Source: Phyllobacteriaceae bacterium UBA1940
Lineage (GTDB): Bacteria; Pseudomonadota; Alphaproteobacteria; Rhizobiales; Rhizobiaceae
Assembly (NCBI GenBank): GCA_002336975.1
Contig: DDFA01000099.1
Location: 2,393 to 66,392, forward strand
Direction of reading: 5' to 3'
DNA: 64,000 nucleotides
Numbering within the stretch: the stretch's first letter is position 1; each line of letters begins with the position of its first letter. Under the pieces are notes generated by a model that saw only the letters and a list, made by a program, of their open reading frames with translations, had not been told where the DNA came from and did not search any database. Of this stretch, positions 9,301-17,836 are shown piece after piece. The position numbers were made by a program, and so were the translations under genes.

Positions 9301-11247
9301 CTATCGCTTGTTCTGGTAAAGCCGCTCCAATGCGAGCCGGGTCGCATCGCGATCGGTTGCGAGCGCTTTCAGGCCACGTTCGATCGCGTGATTGCCGCCG
9401 CCGGGGTCGCGCAGGCCGCGGTCGCTGCGCGCTTCCGGCAGGACTGGCGCAATTCCGGGCGTTGCGGCCGGCGCAAGCGTCGTGGCCGCCGGCGCCGCCT
9501 CCCTTGGCTCATGCGGTTCGGGCCAGTCTTTGTCGTCGCGGTCCGCCTCATGCGGGTCCTCGGCGTTCAGGCGCGACTGGTTGGTGGTGGCGCGCCGCCA
9601 GCGAGCGACCGCGTTGCGAACCAGTTCGGCGCGAGTCACCGGCCCGTCCGGTTTGGTCACCTCCGCGCCTGGATCGCTGAACGGCAGCATGTCGCGCGGC
9701 AGCTTGCGGAACGAGAACCGCGCCGGCAGCGGCATGCCCTCGCCGATGCCGACGACTTCGCTGGTGCCCAGCGACGGCACGAACGACAGCAGGTGCTGCG
9801 CCGCGTCGGAGACCGCCGAGCGCAGGATCGACTGGTCCTCGTCATTGGCCATGCGCATGAAGAACAGCGTGCTGCACTGCGAAATGATCGTCGGATCGAG
9901 CTCGGCCGGGCGCTGCGTCACCAGGCCGACATAGATGCCGTATTTGCGGCCTTCCTTGGCGACGCGGGCGATGGCGCGCCGGGCCGGCGAGAAGCCGATC
10001 GTGTGGTCGGCCGAAGCGAAGCGGTGGGCTTCCTCGCACACCAGCAGGATCGGCACCCCACCGTCGCTCCACACGCCGAATTCGAACGCCAGACGGGTGG
10101 TGACGCACACCACCGCGTCCACCACTTCGCCGGGCAGGCTCGCCAACTTGAGGATGGTAATGCCGCGTTCGGTCGATTCCACATGAAACAACTGGTCGAG
10201 CACCGCCGCCATGGTGTCGCCGCCGACATTCGCGTTCTCGAACATGAAGGCATAGCGCGGATCGGAACGGATGCCGTCGAGGCGCTGCATCAGGCGATGG
10301 TGCACCATGCGCGTGGCCCGGTTTTCAAGCTTGCCCATCCGGTCGTCGATCAGGCCGAGCAGATCCTGGATCAGATAGGGCGTCGGTGTGTCGGCTGTGA
10401 AGCCCGAGGTGCCGCGGCTGGGCCGCCTGGAAATCAGTGTCCGCTCGGCATTGGCCTTGTAGCCCTGATACATGCCCTTTGCGGCTGGAATCAGTTCCGC
10501 GAGGATTTCCAGCTCTTCAGCCACCGCCGGCTTGCCGGCGAAGATGACGTCGGAAAATTCCTCGAAATTGAGCAGCCAGAACGGCAGTTTCAGATTGTGG
10601 CTGCCGATGACGCGCGCTTCACGTCCGAAACTGCGGCCATATTCATTGTGCACGTCCAGCAGCAGCACCCGCACATCGGGACGCACCCGCAGCAATTCGC
10701 CCAGGATCACCGAAACGCCGCTCGATTTGCCGACGCCGGTCGACCCGAGCACGGCGAAGTGCTTTGTCAGCAGGCCGTCGGCGTCGACCGCCGCCTGGAT
10801 GGTCGAGTCCTGGTGCAGTTCGCCCAGCGACATCGCATGGCGCGTGTTGGGCGAATAGATCAGCCGCAATTCGTCGCGCGTGATCAGCCTGGCATGGTCG
10901 CCGATCGCCGGATAGCTGCGAACGCCGCGCGCAAATCTCGGCGAGCGGCCGTGTTCACGCACGATCTCGCCGACCAGGTCGACGCGAGCGACGGCGCTGA
11001 AATCCGACGACGAATGCCGTGTCCGGTCGGAAACCGACACTTCGGAGATCATGCCGACCAGCACCGTATCGGCATAGGCGATCGCCAGGAACTTGCCGAT
11101 GGTGGCGCGATCGCTTGCGCCGTCGCGCAACAGGCCGATCATCGCCTCAGAGCCACGACTCGACAGCACCTGGCCGATGGCCGGCGCCGTCGTCTGCTCG
11201 GGTTCCCGAGGCGTCATGTCGTGATCCTGTCTTGTCATTCCATTCAT
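9301..11247 (-). CDS. HerA-like/DUF87 P-loop ATPase
   Basis: This 648-residue protein has an N-terminal HerA-ATP synthase barrel-like region, Walker A GSTGVGKSS (about residues 168-176), Walker B ILLVCEEAHRF and a downstream arginine-finger region (VTQRPAELDPTIISQCST). HerA and its relatives translocate DNA as hexameric rings, often with the NurA nuclease. No nurA gene lies nearby, so the role is unknown. The C-terminus is low-complexity (Ala, Pro, Asp). The GGDEF/EAL gene follows with nine bases between stop and start, suggesting cotranscription. Confidence 0.78.
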   Translation of the reverse strand: MNGMTRQDHDMTPREPEQTTAPAIGQVLSSRGSEAMIGLLRDGASDRATIGKFLAIAYADTVLVGMISEVSVSDRTRHSSSDFSAVARVDLVGEIVREHGRSPRFARGVRSYPAIGDHARLITRDELRLIYSPNTRHAMSLGELHQDSTIQAAVDADGLLTKHFAVLGSTGVGKSSGVSVILGELLRVRPDVRVLLLDVHNEYGRSFGREARVIGSHNLKLPFWLLNFEEFSDVIFAGKPAVAEELEILAELIPAAKGMYQGYKANAERTLISRRPSRGTSGFTADTPTPYLIQDLLGLIDDRMGKLENRATRMVHHRLMQRLDGIRSDPRYAFMFENANVGGDTMAAVLDQLFHVESTERGITILKLASLPGEVVDAVVCVTTRLAFEFGVWSDGGVPILLVCEEAHRFASADHTIGFSPARRAIARVAKEGRKYGIYVGLVTQRPAELDPTIISQCSTLFFMRMANDEDQSILRSAVSDAAQHLLSFVPSLGTSEVVGIGEGMPLPARFSFRKLPRDMLPFSDPGAEVTKPDGPVTRAELVRNAVARWRRATTNQSRLNAEDPHEADRDDKDWPEPHEPREAAPAATTLAPAATPGIAPVLPEARSDRGLRDPGGGNHAIERGLKALATDRDATRLALERLYQNKR

Positions 11248-11425
11248 CCGATGGGCGGAAGTCCACCATCAATACCGCGCCGACATTTCTTTCCGGTAAA
11301 CCGCGCAATTACACAGTTGGTTAGGTTAATGCTTCGTTGCTTCGGGTTTGAACCGTCGCAGCGCCGCCGTTCATCGTCTATGTTGCCGCCGGGCTGCCGC
11401 CCCGTTTGACGCAGAAGGAATCAAT

Positions 11426-12457
11426 GTGACCAGGACACGCATCGCACTCATCGGCCTCGGCATGGCGGTGACGCCGCACGCCAGGGGCCTCATGGACCTG
11501 GCCGACACGGTCGAGGTCGCCGCTGCCTATTCTCCCAGCCAGGCGCGGCGCCAGGCGTTTGGCGAACATTTCCCGTTTCCGCTCGTCGACAGTCTCGAGG
11601 CGATCTTCGACGACGCCGGCATCGAGGCCGTGGCGGTGCTGACCCCGGCCAACACTCATTGCGAGATCGCGGAACGCTGCGCGGCGGCCGGCAAGCATGT
11701 GCTGATGGAAAAGCCGCTCGACGTCACGACCGCGCGCGCCGAACGGCTGGTTGCAGCCTGCCGAGCCGCCGGCGTTACGCTCGGCGTCGTGCTGCAGCAC
11801 CGGTTCCGGCCCGCCGCGCTGAAACTGGCCGCCATCCTGCGCGGCGGCGAACTTGGCGCCATCGTCGGCTGCTCGACCGCCATCCGGCTGTGGCGGCCGC
11901 AATCCTACTACGACGAGCCGGGCCGCGGCTCGCTTGCCCGCGACGGCGGCGGCGTGCTGATCTCGCAGGGCATCCACACGCTCGACCTGATGCTGAGCCT
12001 CGCCGGGCCGGTGGACCGGGTGACCGGTTTCGCCGCCACCACGCCGGTCCACCGCATGGAGACCGAAGACATGGTCTGCGCCGCGGCGCGTTTCGCCAAC
12101 GGCGCATTCGGAACCATCGACGCCACCACCGCCGCCTATCCGGGCTTCGTCGAGGAAATCGTCCTGACCTGCGTCAACGGAACCGCGAGACTGGCCGGCG
12201 CCGAACTGCTGGTCCAGTTCCACGACGGCCGCAAGGTCGCGATCGGGTCGGATCTGACCACGGGCGGCGCCGGCGCCGATCCGATGGCCTTTCCGCACGA
12301 CTACCACTGCGCGGTGATGGCTGATTTCGCCGACGCGATCCGCACCGGCCGCGAGCCGAAGGTGACCGGCGAAGAGGCGCTGAAAGTGCACCGGCTGATC
12401 GACGCGCTGATCGAGACCGGCCGCAGCGGCCGCGCGGTCGAGGTCGCCGCAGGCTGA
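11426..12457 (+). CDS. Gfo/Idh/MocA family NAD(P)-dependent oxidoreductase
   Basis: This 343-residue cytosolic dehydrogenase has an N-terminal Rossmann fold (ALIGLGMAVTPHARG) and the family's EKPLD motif (VLMEKPLDVT). The family oxidises or epimerises sugars, inositols or related polyols, and the substrate cannot be read from sequence. The GTG start is behind AAGGAA; the ATG two bases earlier is immediately stopped (ATGTGA). It stands alone between the divergent HerA-like gene and the convergent LysR gene. Confidence 0.8.
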   Translation: MTRTRIALIGLGMAVTPHARGLMDLADTVEVAAAYSPSQARRQAFGEHFPFPLVDSLEAIFDDAGIEAVAVLTPANTHCEIAERCAAAGKHVLMEKPLDVTTARAERLVAACRAAGVTLGVVLQHRFRPAALKLAAILRGGELGAIVGCSTAIRLWRPQSYYDEPGRGSLARDGGGVLISQGIHTLDLMLSLAGPVDRVTGFAATTPVHRMETEDMVCAAARFANGAFGTIDATTAAYPGFVEEIVLTCVNGTARLAGAELLVQFHDGRKVAIGSDLTTGGAGADPMAFPHDYHCAVMADFADAIRTGREPKVTGEEALKVHRLIDALIETGRSGRAVEVAAG

Positions 12458-12466
12458 CGCCTGGCC

Positions 12467-13348
12467 TCAGGCGAACAGCGCGCGGTCTTTCTCGACCGCC
12501 TTGGCGATGAAGGCGGACACCGCCTGCACCCGCCGCAGCGGCCGCATGCTTTCGTGATAGACCAGCCAGTAGGCGCGCCTGATCGGCGGCGCCAGCGGCA
12601 GGTGCACAAGTTCGGCATACTCGCGGGCGATGAATGTGTGCAGGATGCCGATACCCGCGCCCGAGCGCACCGCCGCCGTCTGACCGAGCGCCGACGACAC
12701 CTCGAAGCCCGCCTGCCATGACGGCATGATCTCCGACGCGTAGTCGAGCGCCGGGCTCACCACCAGGTCGCCGACATAGCCGACAAGCCGGTGCGCCTTC
12801 AGATCGTCCAGCGTCGCCGGCGCGCCGTGCCGGTCCAGATAGTCTTTTGAAGCGTAGAGGCCGAGCGTATAGTCGACCAGCTTCGCCGCCACCAGCCGCC
12901 CCTCGGTCGGACGCTCCACCGTGATCGCGATGTCGGCCTCCCGCCGCGACAGCGAAAACGACCGCGGCACCGGCACCAGTTGCAGCGACAGAGTGGCGTG
13001 CCGCTCCGCCAGTTCGCCGAGCCGGGGCGCCAGAAACCCGACGCCGAACCCGTCCGGCGCGCCGATCCTCACCGTGCCCGACATCTCGTCGCCTTCGCCG
13101 GCGAGGTCCGCCCGCGCCGCGATCATGTCCTCTTCCATGCGCTCGGCCATGCCCATCAGGTGCTCGCCCGCCGGCGTCAGCTCGCTGCCGGTGGTCAGGC
13201 GGCGAAACAACCTGACATTCAGGCTTTCCTCCAGCGCGGCGACGCGGCGCGACACCGTCGCATGGTTGAGGCCGAGCCGCCGCGCGGCGCCGAGAATCTG
13301 TCCCGAACGCGCCACAGCGAGAAAAATCCTGACATCGTCCCAGTTCAT
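12467..13348 (-). CDS. LysR-family transcriptional regulator
   Basis: This 293-residue regulator has an N-terminal winged helix (MNWDDVRIFLAVARSGQI...) and a LysR substrate-binding domain. The chosen ATG has AAAGGA upstream; extending further would pass into the shared promoter region. It is divergent from mmsA with 144 nt between starts, the usual geometry for a LysR protein controlling its neighbour. The inducer is unknown, possibly an intermediate of valine, beta-alanine or inositol breakdown. Confidence 0.8.
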   Translation of the reverse strand: MNWDDVRIFLAVARSGQILGAARRLGLNHATVSRRVAALEESLNVRLFRRLTTGSELTPAGEHLMGMAERMEEDMIAARADLAGEGDEMSGTVRIGAPDGFGVGFLAPRLGELAERHATLSLQLVPVPRSFSLSRREADIAITVERPTEGRLVAAKLVDYTLGLYASKDYLDRHGAPATLDDLKAHRLVGYVGDLVVSPALDYASEIMPSWQAGFEVSSALGQTAAVRSGAGIGILHTFIAREYAELVHLPLAPPIRRAYWLVYHESMRPLRRVQAVSAFIAKAVEKDRALFA

Positions 13349-13492
13349 CCGGCATCCTTTCGCTTTGCAGCATGTCACGAACAAATCTGTCTGCCTATCG
13401 AAAAATGCACATCGGTTCCGGTGCGCCTCGCGTTGCAAATCGGCCCTAGGAAGCGGAAACTGGCATCAACCAGAAATGAGGGAGTACGCCCA

Positions 13493-14989
13493 ATGGCTGT
13501 TGTAGGACATTTCATTGGAGGCAAGCATGTCGCCTCCAGCTCGGATCGCACCGCCGACGTCATGCAGCCGATGGACGGTACGGTGCGCGGCAAGGTGGCG
13601 CTCGGTTCGGCGGCGGACCTGCGCAAGGCGGTCGAGAACGCCAGGGCGGCGCAGCCGGCCTGGGCGGCGACCAATCCGCAGAAGCGCGTCCGCGTGCTGA
13701 TGAGGTTCCTCGATGTCATGGCCCGCGAAAACGACGCGCTGGCCGAACTGCTGGCCCGCGAGCACGGCAAGACCATCGCCGACGCCAGGGGCGACATCCA
13801 GCGCGGACTCGAAGTGGTGGAGGTGTGCATCGGCGCGCCGCACATGATGAAGGGCGAGTTCACCGACGGCGCCGGGCCCGGCATCGACGTCTATTCGATG
13901 CGCCAGCCGCTCGGCGTCGTCGCCGGCATCACCCCGTTCAACTTCCCGGCCATGATCCCGCTGTGGAAGATCGCGCCCGCCATCGCCTGCGGCAACGCCT
14001 TCATCCTCAAGCCGTCCGAGCGCGACCCGGGCGTGCCGATGCGCATCGCCGAACTGTTCCTTGAGGCCGGCCTTCCGGCGGGCATCCTCAACGTCGTCAA
14101 CGGCGACAAGGAAGTCGTCGACGCCATCCTCGACGATCCCGACATCAAGGCCGTCGGCTTTGTCGGCTCGACCCCGATCGCCCACTACATCTATTCCCGC
14201 GCCACCGCCAACGGCAAGCGCGCCCAGTGTTTTGGCGGCGCCAAGAACCACGCCATCATCATGCCCGACGCCGACATGGACCAGACCGTCGACGCGCTGA
14301 TCGGCGCCGGCTACGGCTCGGCCGGCGAGCGCTGCATGGCGATCTCCGTCGCCGTCCCGGTCGGCAAGGAGACCGCGGACCGCCTGATCGCCAAGCTGAC
14401 GCCACGCGTCGAAAGCCTCAAGGTCGGCCCTTCGACCGACTCGTCCGCCGATTTCGGCCCGCTGGTCACCAGACAGGCGCTCGAGCGCGTCAAGGGTTAC
14501 GTCGACAGCGGCGTCAAGGAAGGCGCAAAGCTGGTCGTCGACGGTCGCGGCTTCAAGATGCAGGGCTACGAGAACGGCTATTACATCGGCGGCTGCCTGT
14601 TCGACGACGTCACCCCCGAGATGAAGATCTACAAGGAGGAGATTTTCGGGCCGGTCCTGTCGGTGGTGCGCGCCGGAAATTACGAAGACGCCATCAAGCT
14701 CACCAACGACCACGAAATGGGCAATGGCGTCGCCATCTTCACCCAGAACGGCGACGCCGCGCGCGATTTCGCCTCGCGCGTCCAGGTCGGCATGGTCGGC
14801 GTCAACGTGCCGATCCCGGTGCCGATCGCCTACTACACCTTCGGCGGCTGGAAGGCTTCGTCTTTCGGCGATCTGAACCAGCACGGGCCCGACGCCTTCC
14901 GCTTCTACACCAAGACCAAGACGGTCACCTCGCGCTGGCCGTCCGGCATCAAGGACGGCGCGGAGTTCGTCATCCCGACGATGAACTGA
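13493..14989 (+). CDS. mmsA: CoA-acylating methylmalonate-semialdehyde dehydrogenase
   Basis: This 498-residue aldehyde dehydrogenase converts methylmalonate semialdehyde (or malonate semialdehyde) with CoA and NAD to propionyl-CoA (or acetyl-CoA), in valine, inositol and beta-alanine catabolism. Visible motifs are the NAD-site FVGSTPIA, the family-typical FGGAKNHAIIMPDAD and the catalytic cysteine in GERCMA. The start has GGGAG at 8-nt spacing. The last 45 bases, including the stop, are repeated downstream. A divergent LysR gene probably regulates it. Confidence 0.88.
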   Translation: MAVVGHFIGGKHVASSSDRTADVMQPMDGTVRGKVALGSAADLRKAVENARAAQPAWAATNPQKRVRVLMRFLDVMARENDALAELLAREHGKTIADARGDIQRGLEVVEVCIGAPHMMKGEFTDGAGPGIDVYSMRQPLGVVAGITPFNFPAMIPLWKIAPAIACGNAFILKPSERDPGVPMRIAELFLEAGLPAGILNVVNGDKEVVDAILDDPDIKAVGFVGSTPIAHYIYSRATANGKRAQCFGGAKNHAIIMPDADMDQTVDALIGAGYGSAGERCMAISVAVPVGKETADRLIAKLTPRVESLKVGPSTDSSADFGPLVTRQALERVKGYVDSGVKEGAKLVVDGRGFKMQGYENGYYIGGCLFDDVTPEMKIYKEEIFGPVLSVVRAGNYEDAIKLTNDHEMGNGVAIFTQNGDAARDFASRVQVGMVGVNVPIPVPIAYYTFGGWKASSFGDLNQHGPDAFRFYTKTKTVTSRWPSGIKDGAEFVIPTMN

Positions 14990-15090
14990 TCCGGACAGTC
15001 TCCTCGTCTGCGCGTCCTCGCCTTCGGCTACGGGCGCGCGGGCAAGGCATCAAGGACGGCGCGGAGTTCGTCATCCCGACGATGAACTGA
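14945..15090 (+). repeat. Direct duplication of the mmsA 3' end
   Basis: The 45-nt segment ending in the mmsA stop codon (14945-14989) recurs identically at 15046-15090, 101 nt downstream, and both copies are followed by [t/g]CCGGAC. The duplicated tail has no start of its own. It looks like the scar of a tandem duplication or of a lost second gene copy. Confidence 0.85.
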
Positions 15091-15182
15091 GCCGGACCTG
15101 CACTTGACTTTGAAGGGCGCGGCGCAAGCTGCGCCCTTTGGCTTGCCGGCTGTCAGCTTCTTTGGCGGGCCGAAGAATTTCC

Positions 15183-15209
15183 TGTCACATTTTCCGCCGC
15201 TGCCTCGTC
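15183..15209 (+). promoter_or_regulatory. ECF41-type promoter
   Basis: TGTCACA (15183-15189), 16 nt, then CGTC (15206-15209) matches the reported ECF41 promoter consensus. It lies about 22 nt upstream of the first gene of the operon whose last gene encodes an ECF41 sigma factor. Autoregulation is therefore strongly suggested. Confidence 0.75.
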
Positions 15210-15231
15210 ATACGTGGCAAGGAGATTTGAC

Positions 15232-15600
15232 ATGCGAACCGTCGCCCTGCTTCTTGCCGTCTTTCACGGCCTCAACGGCATCGCCATGCTGGCCGCGCCC
15301 GATGCCTGGTATTTGGCCGTGCCGGGCGTCACCGGGACCGGCCCGGCCAACACCCATTTCATCCGCGATATCGGCCTCGCCTTCCTCGCGGCCGCCGCCG
15401 CGCTTCTGCTGTGGCGGCGGCAGCCGCTGGCCGCCATCCTTGCCCCTGCGGCGCTCTTTCTCGGCGGCCATGCCGGCCTGCATCTGGTCGAGATGGTCGC
15501 GCACAGAGTCAGCGCCGCCGAAGCGGTGCGCGACTTCGCCACGATCGTCATCCCCGGCTTTCTGCCGGTCTGGTTCACGGTTGCCGGGAGCCGGTCATGA
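15232..15600 (+). CDS. Small four-helix membrane protein (DUF4345-like)
   Basis: This 122-residue integral membrane protein has hydrophobic segments near residues 5-22, 45-62, 67-90 and 104-118. AAGGAG precedes the ATG. It opens a three-gene operon under an ECF41-type promoter and its stop overlaps the next start (ATGA). The resemblance to DUF4345/DoxX-like membrane proteins is only by hydropathy and length; no catalytic motif is visible. Confidence 0.72.
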   Translation: MRTVALLLAVFHGLNGIAMLAAPDAWYLAVPGVTGTGPANTHFIRDIGLAFLAAAAALLLWRRQPLAAILAPAALFLGGHAGLHLVEMVAHRVSAAEAVRDFATIVIPGFLPVWFTVAGSRS

Positions 15601-16163
15601 TCCGCTCGCTGCTTGCATTCGCCTTTCGCCGCTTCGGCCGGCGTTACGACTACGATCCCGCCTACATGATCGAGATTGCCGACGCCAACGCCATGGCCGG
15701 GCTCAAGCTGGCCATCGCCGCCAGCCTGCTGTCGCACGATTTTGATGTGCCCAAGCCGGTCTATTTCGCCGCCAAGGCGCGCAGCGCCCGCCGCGCCGAC
15801 TGCGGCCCGTGTCTGCGGCTTATCCTGTCGCTGGCCGCCGAACAGGGCGTCCCGGCCGGGCAACTGCTGCCGGTGTTCGACAGCGGCGCAACCTCGCCAG
15901 ACGCGCCGAGCGCACTGGACACGGCGCTGGCGATCGCCTTCGCCGACGCCGTCGTCGACGATTCTCCCGCGCTGCTGGAGATTTCGGACCAGGTCGAGCG
16001 CCGGTTTGGCAAGCAGGGTAGGATCGGTCTGGCGACAGCGGTCGTCGCCGGCCAGTTCTTCCCGCTCTACAAGCGGGCGCTCGGCCACGCCGCCGCATGC
16101 GAGCCGGTAATGGCCGAACTATTGGCGCAAATACGCGCTACGGACACCGGCCATGCGACTTGA
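15597..16163 (+). CDS. AhpD/carboxymuconolactone decarboxylase-like protein
   Basis: This 188-residue protein has the family-type helix with a CxxC pair (RADCGPC, Cys69 and Cys72), the redox motif of AhpD-like alkylhydroperoxidases. The canonical following His is not obvious, so peroxidase activity is uncertain. It overlaps the gene before it by 4 nt and the sigma-factor gene after it by 11 nt. Carboxymuconolactone decarboxylase-like proteins are one of the three classes commonly encoded beside ECF41 sigma factors, and are presumed targets. Confidence 0.65.
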   Translation: MIRSLLAFAFRRFGRRYDYDPAYMIEIADANAMAGLKLAIAASLLSHDFDVPKPVYFAAKARSARRADCGPCLRLILSLAAEQGVPAGQLLPVFDSGATSPDAPSALDTALAIAFADAVVDDSPALLEISDQVERRFGKQGRIGLATAVVAGQFFPLYKRALGHAAACEPVMAELLAQIRATDTGHAT

Positions 16164-17049
16164 CACCGATGAGGCGGCGCGGCTGGCGGTCTTTCTAGCG
16201 CAGCGCACCAAACTGCTGCGGCTCGCCTATCGCCACCTCGGCTCGGTGAGCGAGGCGCAGGACATCGTCCAGGACGCATGGCTGAAATTTGCCGGCGCCG
16301 AAAACGTTCAGAACGGGCCTCGGCTTCTGTCGGTCATCGTCACCAGGCTGTGCCTCGACCAGGCGAAGTCGGCCGCTGCCCGCCGCCTGTCCTATGTCGG
16401 CGAGTGGCTGCCCGAACCTGCAGACGCCAGCTTTGAAGACGCTTCCGACGCCGCGCTCGACATTTCCTTCGCCGTCATGCGCACGCTCGAGCGCCTGTCG
16501 CCGTCCGAACGCGCCGCCTTTTTCCTGCACGATGTGTGGGACCTGTCCTTCGAGGAAGTCGGCGCAGCGCTTGCCAAATCGCCAGCCGCCTGCCGCAAGC
16601 TGGCGTCGCGCGCCCGCGCCGCGCTGATCGACGCGCGAACCCGGTTCAAGCCCTCAAGCGCCGAACTCGACCGGCTCGTCGCCGCCTTCGAGGCATCACT
16701 GCGATCGGGCGACCCCTCGTCGCTCAAGACGCTGCTGTCAGCCGATATTCAACTGGTGACCGATGGCGGCGGCAGGAAGATCGCCGCGCTGAATGTCATT
16801 GTCGGGCCCGACGCCGTCGCACGCTTCCTGCTCGGCGTCGCGGCCAAGACGCCTGAAGGCAGCCTGACCTCGATAAGCCGGCGCCTGCTTAACGGCTCGC
16901 CGGCGCTGCTTGTCATGATCGGAGGCGAACTGGATTCGACCTATTCGTTCGACCTAGACGCCGACGGTCGCGTTCGCGGCATCTATGTCGTGCGCAATCC
17001 CGAAAAGCTGGCCCACATTTCAGCTGACGGCGCGACACCCGAGGCTTGA
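16153..17049 (+). CDS. ECF41-family RNA polymerase sigma factor with SnoaL-like C-terminal domain
   Basis: This 298-residue sigma factor has region 2 (about 12-78), region 4 (about 110-158) and a fused C-terminal SnoaL-like domain that in this group replaces a separate anti-sigma factor. All three ECF41 hallmark motifs are visible: WLPEP (85-89) in the linker, DGGGR (204-208) and NPEKL (282-286) at the end. It overlaps the AhpD-like gene and sits in the operon behind a matching ECF41 promoter. The stimulus is unknown. Confidence 0.9.
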   Translation: MRLDTDEAARLAVFLAQRTKLLRLAYRHLGSVSEAQDIVQDAWLKFAGAENVQNGPRLLSVIVTRLCLDQAKSAAARRLSYVGEWLPEPADASFEDASDAALDISFAVMRTLERLSPSERAAFFLHDVWDLSFEEVGAALAKSPAACRKLASRARAALIDARTRFKPSSAELDRLVAAFEASLRSGDPSSLKTLLSADIQLVTDGGGRKIAALNVIVGPDAVARFLLGVAAKTPEGSLTSISRRLLNGSPALLVMIGGELDSTYSFDLDADGRVRGIYVVRNPEKLAHISADGATPEA

Positions 17050-17069
17050 ACAAGTCGCGGCGCGGCCCG

Positions 17070-17738
17070 TCACCACCCGGCCGCGTCGAGCGCGTGGCCG
17101 CGCAGCAGCGCCATCAACCGGTCCGCTTCGTTGGCGGCCGCGTCGGCGTCGCCGTCGAGGATCGCCTTGATCAGCGCCATGTGGCGCGAGGCCGCGGCCT
17201 CCAGCCCGGTGTCGGCCTGGTAGCGGAACCAGAAACGGCGCGAATGCGTCTGCAACGGCGCCGCCAGCCGCGCCGCGAAGGCGTTGTCGGCAGCGGCGGC
17301 CATCGCCTCGTCCAGCGCCTTGTCAGCGTCGAGGAACGCCACCACATTGCCGGCCACAACCGCCTTGCGCATCGCCTGCGCCGCATCGTGAAAAAGCAGC
17401 GCGCTGTGCTGTGTGACGTTGCGGGTGGCGGCGCGCGCCAGCACCTGCTCCACCCCGCGCCGCGCGTCGATCACCTTCAGCCAGTCTGTCGGGTTCAGCG
17501 GCGCCACCGCCAGTCCGGCGCGCGGCCTTACCTCCAGCAGCCCCTCCCAGGCCAGCCGCTGGATCGCCTCTCGCACCGGCGTGCGGCCGAGCCCGATCCT
17601 GTCGATCAGCATGCCCTCGGTGGCGATCGACGCCGGCGCCAGCTCCAGCGTCACGATCATCTGCTCAAGTCTTTGATAGGCGCGCGCCGCCGCCGAGGCG
17701 GCGACCCCGTCTTGGGTCTGGTCGCTGGTCTGTGTCAT
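17070..17738 (-). CDS. GntR-family (FadR-type) regulator
   Basis: This 222-residue regulator has an N-terminal winged helix (GRTPVREAIQRLAWEGLLEV) and a C-terminal all-helical FCD ligand-binding domain. The ATG follows AAGGAG. It is divergent from a DapA-like lyase gene and the 98-nt gap carries repeated TGATATATCA palindromes, so it very probably represses both genes. Its ligand is probably the aldolase substrate or a related sugar acid or amino acid. Confidence 0.82.
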   Translation of the reverse strand: MTQTSDQTQDGVAASAAARAYQRLEQMIVTLELAPASIATEGMLIDRIGLGRTPVREAIQRLAWEGLLEVRPRAGLAVAPLNPTDWLKVIDARRGVEQVLARAATRNVTQHSALLFHDAAQAMRKAVVAGNVVAFLDADKALDEAMAAAADNAFAARLAAPLQTHSRRFWFRYQADTGLEAAASRHMALIKAILDGDADAAANEADRLMALLRGHALDAAGW

Positions 17739-17755
17739 CGGCGCTCCTTGACGAA

Positions 17756-17822
17756 TTGATATATCAAGCCGGAAATCCGGTTGACAACCCGTCATCCGCC
17801 GTAATATATCACTGATATATCA
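17756..17822. promoter_or_regulatory. GntR operator array and promoter
   Basis: Palindromes TTGATATATCAA (17756-17767) and TGATATATCA (17813-17822), and the near copy TAATATATCA (17802-17811), fill the divergent region. A TTGACA box at 17781-17786 could be the -35 of the plus-strand gene, with the A/T-rich operator at the -10 position. Binding would then block polymerase directly. Confidence 0.65.
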
Positions 17823-17836
17823 CAAGGAGAGAGATC

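Noticed and set aside
8875-11409. An 844-residue plus-strand open frame
   Set aside because: It is antisense to the HerA-like and GGDEF/EAL genes, which have clear motifs; long antisense frames are expected at this GC content.
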